In this document: positions 13,814 through 19,191 of the stretch, one piece after another
Numbering within the stretch: position 1 is the first letter of the stretch
Layout of the letters: every line of letters starts with the position of its first letter
Source of the DNA: JBDKGV01 sp039798005
Lineage (GTDB): Bacteria > Fibrobacterota > Fibrobacteria > UBA5070
Reading direction: 5' to 3'
Length of the DNA stretch: 21,068 nt
Assembly (NCBI GenBank): GCA_039798005.1
Contig: JBDKGV010000029.1
Span: 1-21,068, forward strand
Made by a program: the position numbers and the translations under genes
Notes under the pieces: generated by a model
Seen by the model: the letters and a program-made list of their open reading frames with translations, nothing else
What the model was told of the DNA's origin: nothing
Databases searched by the model: none

Positions 13814-15897
13814 GCGGCCGGGAGCCAGCGCTCCAAGCACAGAATCAGGGTTTCGGGTTCGATGGGCTTGGCGAGGTGGTCATTCATCCCGATGGCAAGG
13901 CATCGCTCCCGGTCTTCCCGGAAGGCGTTTGCAGTCAGGGCGATCACGGGGATGTCGTGATTGCGCACCTTGGAGGCGGGGTCGCGCAAGATGGATGTGG
14001 CGACGAGGCCATCCATGACCGGCATCTGGCAGTCCATCAGGACCAGATCGAAATCCTCTTCAGTGAGGGCTTCCAACGCTTCTTGGCCGTTTTCCACGAT
14101 CTTGGAGTGGTACCCCATGCGGCCCAGCAGTTCCGACATGAGCAGCTGGTTGACCGGATTGTCCTCCGCCACCAGGATGGAATGGGTCCTGCGGTGGGCC
14201 TCGGCGATGGTATGCCGTGTGATCAGCGGGCGATGCTCCGGATTTCGGGCGCCATCGAAGACGAGCAGCAGGGCATCCATCAGGAGCGAATGCCGGACCG
14301 GCTTGGTCAGGTAGGCGGAAAATCCGGCGTCTTGATACAGGCGCGCCTCGCCTCGCTTTCCCAGCGGCGTCATCAGCAGGAGGCGGGTGGGCAGGTTCAG
14401 GCTTCCCAGCTTGCTGCCCAATACGATGCCTTCCATGTCCGGCAAGGAGTTGTCGATGATCACCGCGTCGAAGGGCGTCTCATGCCTTGCCGAGGTCATC
14501 CGGATCGCCTCGCGGCCATTGCGTGCCGCTTCGAAATGGCAATCCCATTCTTCAAGGAGCCCTTGCAGGGAGGTGCGGTGGTTGTCGTTCGGATCGACGA
14601 CCAGAATCCGCTTCCCGACCAGTTCCTGCGGCTGGGGGAACCGGTAGGGAAGCGGGGCTTTTTGAATCCCCAGCCGCAGACTGAAGCGGAAGGTCGAGCC
14701 CTGATCGATTTGGCTTTCGACCGAGATCTCGCCTCCCATCAGTTCGACAAGCTTCTTGGAGATGGAAAGACCAAGGCCCGTCCCTCCGAAGAGCCGCGTG
14801 GTGGAGGCGTCGGCCTGGGTGAAGGGGCGGAACAGCTGGCTCTGGGCCTCGCGGGTGATTCCGATTCCCGTGTCGGTCACGAGAAACCCGAGGTAGGCCT
14901 GTTCCTTGGTGTGGGCGATCAGCACGGCACGCAAGGTGACGCTTCCCGATGCGGTGAACTTGATGGCGTTCCCGAGCAGGTTTGTCAAGATCTGTCGGAA
15001 ACGTCCGGGATCGCCGCGCAGGCGCATGGGGATCTCGGGATCGACCAGCGAGACGATCTCCAGCCCCTTGGCCTGGGCCTGGAACGCCGACATCTCCAGG
15101 GTGTCCTCCAGCAGGACCCGCAAGTCGAAGTCGATGTCCTCCAAGGTCATTTGCGAGGCTTCGATGCGGGAAAAGTCCAGGATGTCGTTGAGGAGGTTCA
15201 GGAGGGCCCGGCTGCTCTTGCCGATGATCTCCGCATACTGGCGCAGCGATCCGTCCAAGGAGGAATCGAGAAGCAACTGGGTCATTCCCAGGATCCCGTT
15301 CATGGGAGTGCGGATCTCGTGGCTCATGTTGGCTAGGAACGCGCTTTTCGCCTCGTTCGCCGACTTGGCCTCCTGCGCCTTGGATTCGGCATGCTCCCGG
15401 GCCGCAAGCAGGTCGCGGTTGACTTGGGACAGGATCTGCTCCTTGGCGGTCAACTGGCACTTGCGCATCCAGTTCAGGCACAGGGAATGCACCTGCAGCG
15501 AGACTTCCTCCTCCACGAACGGTTTGCGAAGGCAGAAGTATCCGTCCTTCAGCCAGGTGCGGATGGCGGGGAGGTTGCGGCTGGAGAAATCAAGGCACAG
15601 CAGGATCTCGATGTCCGGGTCCAACGCCCAGAGCCGTCCCACGATGGCCGTGACCGGCGAGTGGCGAGGATTGACATCGAGGATGCACAAGGGGCAGGAA
15701 CGACCTTCGACGATCATCCGGCGATACTGCGAGATCAGGGCGAAATGGTTGTCGAAGACCCTGAATTCGATGTCCTTCATCAGAGGCGAGCCCAAGATGC
15801 CCTCGATGCTGGTATCCGTTTCGCCACGGATGGCATCCGTGACGACCAGCACTGTCCAGCGACTGGGTTGCGGCTCTTGCTGATGGTTGTGAGTCAC
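13810..15897 (-). CDS. Soluble hybrid sensor histidine kinase with three receiver-like domains
   Basis: A 695-residue cytoplasmic kinase with no membrane segment. Domains in order: an N-terminal receiver-like domain (about 14-135) with Asp74 in ILDVNP and Lys125 in LRKPF; a short coiled coil (145-185); HisKA with the phospho-acceptor His193 in MSHEIRTPMNG; HATPase with Asn310, DTGIG (342-346) and GGTGLGLS (371-378); a receiver (428-545) with Asp482 and Lys532 but a divergent context (IIDNSLPDMEG, and VVDPND in place of the usual acidic pair); and a canonical receiver (572-690) with EDN, Asp622 in LMDCQMPVMDG and Lys677. There is no HPt domain, so the final phosphotransfer partner must be encoded elsewhere. 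The input is probably phosphorylation of, or protein binding to, the N-terminal receiver-like domain. The only usable start is GTG 15897, which lacks a Shine-Dalgarno but has TAGAAT six bases upstream. BarA-like in layout; the signal is unknown. Confidence 0.92.
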   Translation of the reverse strand: MTHNHQQEPQPSRWTVLVVTDAIRGETDTSIEGILGSPLMKDIEFRVFDNHFALISQYRRMIVEGRSCPLCILDVNPRHSPVTAIVGRLWALDPDIEILLCLDFSSRNLPAIRTWLKDGYFCLRKPFVEEEVSLQVHSLCLNWMRKCQLTAKEQILSQVNRDLLAAREHAESKAQEAKSANEAKSAFLANMSHEIRTPMNGILGMTQLLLDSSLDGSLRQYAEIIGKSSRALLNLLNDILDFSRIEASQMTLEDIDFDLRVLLEDTLEMSAFQAQAKGLEIVSLVDPEIPMRLRGDPGRFRQILTNLLGNAIKFTASGSVTLRAVLIAHTKEQAYLGFLVTDTGIGITREAQSQLFRPFTQADASTTRLFGGTGLGLSISKKLVELMGGEISVESQIDQGSTFRFSLRLGIQKAPLPYRFPQPQELVGKRILVVDPNDNHRTSLQGLLEEWDCHFEAARNGREAIRMTSARHETPFDAVIIDNSLPDMEGIVLGSKLGSLNLPTRLLLMTPLGKRGEARLYQDAGFSAYLTKPVRHSLLMDALLLVFDGARNPEHRPLITRHTIAEAHRRTHSILVAEDNPVNQLLMSELLGRMGYHSKIVENGQEALEALTEEDFDLVLMDCQMPVMDGLVATSILRDPASKVRNHDIPVIALTANAFREDRERCLAIGMNDHLAKPIEPETLILCLERWLPAA

Positions 15898-15900
15898 TGT

Positions 15901-15918
15901 GCGATTCTATCAAATCGC
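15901..15918 (-). promoter_or_regulatory. Possible promoter/operator of the histidine kinase gene
   Basis: GCGATT and AATCGC form a 6-bp inverted repeat around a 6-base spacer, just upstream of the GTG start at 15897. On the reverse strand it contains TAGAAT (15909-15904), a good -10 hexamer ending six bases before the GTG, which would give a leaderless or nearly leaderless transcript. I see no matching -35, so this is tentative. Confidence 0.35.
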
Positions 15919-16007
15919 ATGGGCGAGTGCTTGTCGATTTTTGTCAGGGATGCGAAACGGGTGAATCCATCGCCGCATTGCTGTGGGGTTGGTTTGTTAC
16001 TCCTCCC

Positions 16008-16036
16008 TTGACGGAATCCGAAGGATTTGGCATATT
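16008..16036 (+). promoter_or_regulatory. Sigma-70-type promoter of tRNA-Gln
   Basis: TTGACG (16008-16013) and CATATT (16031-16036) are separated by exactly 17 bases. The predicted start point near 16043 lies a few bases before the tRNA 5' end at 16051. This is the clearest promoter in the window. Confidence 0.7.
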
Positions 16037-16050
16037 AGCCTGCATACGAC

Positions 16051-16121
16051 TGGGGTATCGTCCAATGGCAGGACTTCGGTTTCTGGTTCCGACTATCGAG
16101 GTTCGAATCCTTGTACCCCAA
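16051..16121 (+). tRNA. tRNA-Gln (anticodon CTG)
   Basis: A 71-base cloverleaf. The acceptor stem pairs TGGGGTA (16051-16057) with TACCCCA (16114-16120). The D arm is GTCC/GGAC around AATGGCA. The anticodon stem is TCGGT/TCCGA with loop TTCTGGT and anticodon CTG at 16083-16085. The variable loop is CTAT. The T arm is CGAGG/CCTTG around TTCGAAT. The weak U1-A72 pair and the CTG anticodon fit glutamine identity, and the sequence closely resembles E. coli tRNA-Gln. Odd points: a T-T mismatch at the base of the anticodon loop, A at position 73 where G is usual, and no encoded CCA. It has its own promoter and terminator. Confidence 0.93.
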
Positions 16122-16125
16122 TCTT

Positions 16126-16159
16126 GAAGAGGCTTCCCATGGGAAGCCTCTTCTTTTTT
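16126..16159 (+). terminator. Rho-independent terminator of tRNA-Gln
   Basis: A perfect 28-base palindrome (16126-16153; half-site GAAGAGGCTTCCCA) forms a long stem and is followed at once by six T residues (16154-16159). It begins five bases after the tRNA. Confidence 0.92.
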
Positions 16160-16195
16160 GCCTGCGGGGTGGCGACACATCGTTGGTCAAGGCAA

Positions 16196-16228
16196 ACAAA
16201 AAAGGCCACATCGGAGGATGCGGCCTTT
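16196..16228 (-). terminator. Rho-independent terminator of the cysteine-rich protein gene
   Basis: On the reverse strand AAAGGCC pairs with GGCCTTT (forward positions 16201-16207 and 16222-16228), with an inner CATC/GATG pairing and one mismatch. The distal arm runs into a T-tract (forward A residues 16198-16203). It begins about 20 bases after the stop codon at 16248. Confidence 0.82.
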
Positions 16229-16247
16229 CTTGATCAGGGCTGGAAGG

Positions 16248-18083
16248 TCAAGAAAGGACGACGGCGGGTTCGGCGATCGCAAGGATCGCTTCCTGGCGGT
16301 CCAAGCACTCCGCCAAGCTTTCGAGATTCTCATCGGCGATGGCCGTGGTCGTGGCCAGGAACTGACGGTACCATGAGATGCTCTCAAGCAGCGCAACTCT
16401 GGTCCGCTCGGCCTTGGTGAGGGTCGCCGCATTGCCGGCGGCGCCTTCAAGCAGCTTCTGGTACTCGCGCACGTTCATCTCAAGCTCGGCCGCGAAGCAG
16501 TGCGGGCGATTTGCGCTCACAAGCGAAGGAATGCGGCCATAGATGTGGTCGATCATCTCCTTGAGCGAATAGAACCGGTCGAACCAGGCGAGGTTGGGGC
16601 CGGGGCACACGCTGACCGGGCCACGCGAGGCGACGACTTCGATCTCGCCTTTCAGGGCCTTGTTCTCTTGGGCAAGGAAGGCAAGGGCCCCGTTGCCGAG
16701 CTGGTGGCAGATGCACTCCTTGACCAGGACCTTCGGCGCATCGACGGCGTCGATTCCACCGATGGTCTCAAGTTTCTGGCTCTGGTACTTGGAGGATGCG
16801 GTGCAGATCGGGGCCGTGGAAAACTCGGTGTTGGTGACCAGGAATCCCTTGGGGCAGGCGCTGCCCGGGCGCCCGGCGTCGATCAGACGCTGGATGTCGA
16901 CGATCGCGGAGCTGGTGCGAAGGTTGTTGAACGGGACACCAAGAGGGGAGGCATCGGACAGGAAGAGATCGTCACCGGTGGACTGGCGCAGCAGTTCGCG
17001 GGTGAAGTCGTCCACGGGAGTGGCTTCGGATACCAGGAGGAAGGGCGACCCCCAGCCGGTGGCATCGACGCCGAACTCGAACATGCGGCTCTGTTCCCCG
17101 GAGTTTCCAAGTCCACCTTGGACCGTCACGGCGGCTTCATGCTCGCGCGTGCCCTCCGGGATCTCGCGGCCCTTCTTGCGGAAATACCCTTCGATATGCG
17201 GAGAGAATTCAGCGGGAAAGCCACTGCGGCTCTTCTGGAATTCCCCCAGGATCGGACCGAGCACGTCGCCTTCGGAGGCGAAGGCGTGCCCGCCGCAATT
17301 GAGTCCCGACTCGATGCGGAATTCGCGCACTTCCAGGCCCTTCTTCGCCAGGAAGCGCCCTTGGACCATGGCCGAACGGAAGTCGCTGACCTTGATGATG
17401 ATGCCCTTGGCGGGTTCATCGCTTGAGGTGCGGTAGAAATCGGGGAATTCCTCGATCAAGCCGTACAGGGTCGGGTTGATGCCTGCCGAGAAGATCATGT
17501 TGCCACGGTTCTTCGACAGGGCAAAGCCGCGAAGGGCGGTCTTGGCATCGGAAAGCGATGCTTCGGAGAGGGTGCCGTCCTTGGCGGCGGGACGGCGGTC
17601 GAGCTTGGTCATGATGTTGGCGTCGATGGAGCCGGGCTCCATGCGCCGGGTCAGGCTCTGCGCCAAGGATTCGCGCTCGGAACCGGCAGGCAGCGCAAGC
17701 ATCTTGAGGTAATCCTGCTTGAGGGGCGAGGATTCCGGGAGCATCTCGAAATAGCGGGTCTTGTCGGACTCGGGAGTGAAGGCTTGTGCCTGCATCTCCC
17801 TGATCTGGCTCTGGACCAGATCGGTGGCGAAATCGAAGTAGTTGCGCACGCGCTGGGTGCGGGCATCCGGTGCCGATGGCGGCACGGGCTGGAAGGGCAC
17901 CCCCAAGCGCTGCGAATACAGACGCTGAACCTGCTCGATGAGGATGTCGTCCACGAGGCTCACGACCGAACTGATGCCAAAGCGCGCCACGCGAAGCGGG
18001 GTGTCGATACTGTGTCCAGTGCCCATCACGGGAATCTGGAATCGATGGGTTCTGGGATAGACGAGACTCTTCGAGATGGACAT
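16248..18083 (-). CDS. Conserved uncharacterised cysteine-rich protein, possibly a flavin-type TIM barrel related to nitronate monooxygenase/FabK
   Basis: A 611-residue protein of no known function. From memory it resembles unnamed proteins in Bacteroidota and related phyla, with blocks IPVMGTGHSIDTPLRVARFGISSVVSL split by little variation (18-44), NIMTKLD (156-162), IFSAGINP, KVSDFRSAMVQGRFLAKKGL (231-250), ESGLNCGGHAF (258-268) and GVDATGWGSPFLLV (338-351). The CGGH block recalls the GGH motif of nitronate monooxygenase and FabK, suggesting an FMN TIM barrel, but this is inference. The C-terminal half has Cys410 (ACPKGF), Cys427 (ICTAS), Cys457 and Cys459 (ECICHQ) and Cys493 (VCPGP), spaced as if to bind an iron-sulfur cluster or zinc. 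No signal peptide. I prefer ATG 18083, which leaves about 17 residues before the conserved block; ATG 18119 and TTG 18134 are in frame upstream. None has a good ribosome binding site. It ends in its own terminator and is divergent from yicC. Confidence 0.72.
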   Translation of the reverse strand: MSISKSLVYPRTHRFQIPVMGTGHSIDTPLRVARFGISSVVSLVDDILIEQVQRLYSQRLGVPFQPVPPSAPDARTQRVRNYFDFATDLVQSQIREMQAQAFTPESDKTRYFEMLPESSPLKQDYLKMLALPAGSERESLAQSLTRRMEPGSIDANIMTKLDRRPAAKDGTLSEASLSDAKTALRGFALSKNRGNMIFSAGINPTLYGLIEEFPDFYRTSSDEPAKGIIIKVSDFRSAMVQGRFLAKKGLEVREFRIESGLNCGGHAFASEGDVLGPILGEFQKSRSGFPAEFSPHIEGYFRKKGREIPEGTREHEAAVTVQGGLGNSGEQSRMFEFGVDATGWGSPFLLVSEATPVDDFTRELLRQSTGDDLFLSDASPLGVPFNNLRTSSAIVDIQRLIDAGRPGSACPKGFLVTNTEFSTAPICTASSKYQSQKLETIGGIDAVDAPKVLVKECICHQLGNGALAFLAQENKALKGEIEVVASRGPVSVCPGPNLAWFDRFYSLKEMIDHIYGRIPSLVSANRPHCFAAELEMNVREYQKLLEGAAGNAATLTKAERTRVALLESISWYRQFLATTTAIADENLESLAECLDRQEAILAIAEPAVVLS

Positions 18084-18223
18084 GAACTCGAAGCTATCAG
18101 TTTTGCGGGTGGTGTGCATGTAAAGAGATGTCAAAGGTTTCTTAATTGGACATGCGCAGGGATGTGCCGAGAAGATCCAACCCGGATCTTGTGCACTGTC
18201 CTGCTATGGAAAGGATCAGGGAA

Positions 18224-19108
18224 ATGGGACAGATTCGATCGATGACCGGTTTCGGTACCGGTGAGGTGATGGCTGCAGGGCGCAAGGTGATCGTGGAAGT
18301 GCGATCGGTCAATGGCCGTTTTCTCGAGGCTCAACTTCGCATGCCCAGGCTGATTCAGCCCTTGGAAGGGGCCTTGCGCGAGGCGCTCTCCGGCAAGCTT
18401 GGACGCGGCTCGGTGACCGTGACGGTCAATCTGGAGGATCAAGGGGGCCGGAACGGCAGCGAGGAAGGGAATTCCCGCTGGGTGCGGCTTGCCCAGGAAT
18501 TGCGCGCGGTGAAGGACGCCACGGGGCTTGCGGGCGAGATCACGGTTTCCGATCTGCTGGGTTGGGCCTCGATCAACAAGACCGAGGCGGAGCCTGAACC
18601 TGCCTTGGAGGAATTCAAGCCCGCCGTCTTCGAGGCCTTGGCACTGGCCATGCAACAGCACGATGCCTTCCGGCTCAAGGAGGGCGAGAACCTGAAGGCC
18701 GACCTGCTTGGTCGACTCCAGCGGATCGAGGCGGCGCTGGTTCAGATTCCGGCGCTTGCTCGCGAGCATATCGAAAATTACCGGGTTCAATTGCAGGCTC
18801 GAATCCAGGAGATGGTGGGCGGTCTTTCGGTGGATCCTGCCCGGCTTGCCCAGGAAGTGGCGCACCTCGCCGACAAGCTCGATGTCGACGAGGAGATGAC
18901 GCGCTTTTCCTCCCACAACGGGCAGTTTCGCGACTGTCTGGAGGCGGGTGGGGCCGTGGGCAAGCGGATGGGTTTCCTGCTTCAGGAGATGCTGCGCGAG
19001 GCCAACACCACTGGCAGCAAATGCCAGAACGCACGGATTTCCCACCTGGTCATCTCGATCAAGGACGAGCTGGAGTCCCTGAAGGAACAGATCGCCAACT
19101 TGGAGTGA
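18224..19108 (+). CDS. yicC: YicC-family endoribonuclease
   Basis: This 294-residue protein is a standard YicC (E. coli YicC is 287). The N-terminal domain starts IRSMTGFGTGE and has EVRSVNGRF (25-33). The C-terminal DUF1732 part has DEEMTRFSSHNGQF (222-235) and the hallmark LLQEMLREANTTGSK (252-266), ending in a helix SIKDELESLKEQIANLE. E. coli YicC has been described as an endoribonuclease involved in RNA turnover, acting in the cytoplasm. I chose ATG 18224, with GGAAAGGA about eight bases upstream, because the family normally has only a few residues before SMTGFG. ATG 18206 and ATG 18242 are alternatives. In many bacteria yicC precedes gmk and rpoZ; here it is followed instead by a glycoside hydrolase, separated by two hairpins. 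Confidence 0.94.
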   Translation: MGQIRSMTGFGTGEVMAAGRKVIVEVRSVNGRFLEAQLRMPRLIQPLEGALREALSGKLGRGSVTVTVNLEDQGGRNGSEEGNSRWVRLAQELRAVKDATGLAGEITVSDLLGWASINKTEAEPEPALEEFKPAVFEALALAMQQHDAFRLKEGENLKADLLGRLQRIEAALVQIPALAREHIENYRVQLQARIQEMVGGLSVDPARLAQEVAHLADKLDVDEEMTRFSSHNGQFRDCLEAGGAVGKRMGFLLQEMLREANTTGSKCQNARISHLVISIKDELESLKEQIANLE

Positions 19109-19115
19109 AAACTTG

Positions 19116-19142
19116 CCCGGGGGCGCTGAACCTGCTCCCGGG
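19116..19142 (+). promoter_or_regulatory. GC-rich hairpin between yicC and the glycoside hydrolase
   Basis: CCCGGG at 19116-19121 can pair with CCCGGG at 19137-19142 around a 15-base spacer, starting eight bases after the yicC stop. It lies just upstream of the terminator-like hairpin at 19154-19179. Together they could form a tandem leader structure. Confidence 0.4.
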
Positions 19143-19153
19143 TTCTTGCGACC

Positions 19154-19179
19154 AACGGAATCTGGTTCCGTTTCTTTTT
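19154..19179 (+). terminator. Rho-independent terminator or attenuator before the glycoside hydrolase
   Basis: AACGGAA (19154-19160) pairs with TTCCGTT (19166-19172) around a 5-base loop, followed by a T-rich run ending at 19179. It would end yicC transcription. Because the ribosome binding site of the next gene (GGAGGG, 19181-19186) begins two bases later, any transcript of that gene must start upstream and cross this hairpin. Confidence 0.68.
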
Positions 19180-19191
19180 CGGAGGGTTGCG

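Noticed and set aside
13876..15336. 486-codon forward frame opposite the histidine kinase
   Set aside because: It is antisense to a kinase with every catalytic box intact; no domain is recognisable.
18129..18134. TTGACA on the reverse strand upstream of the cysteine-rich protein gene as a -35 box
   Set aside because: No -10 element lies at 16-18 bases; the nearest candidate TGATAG is 29 bases away.
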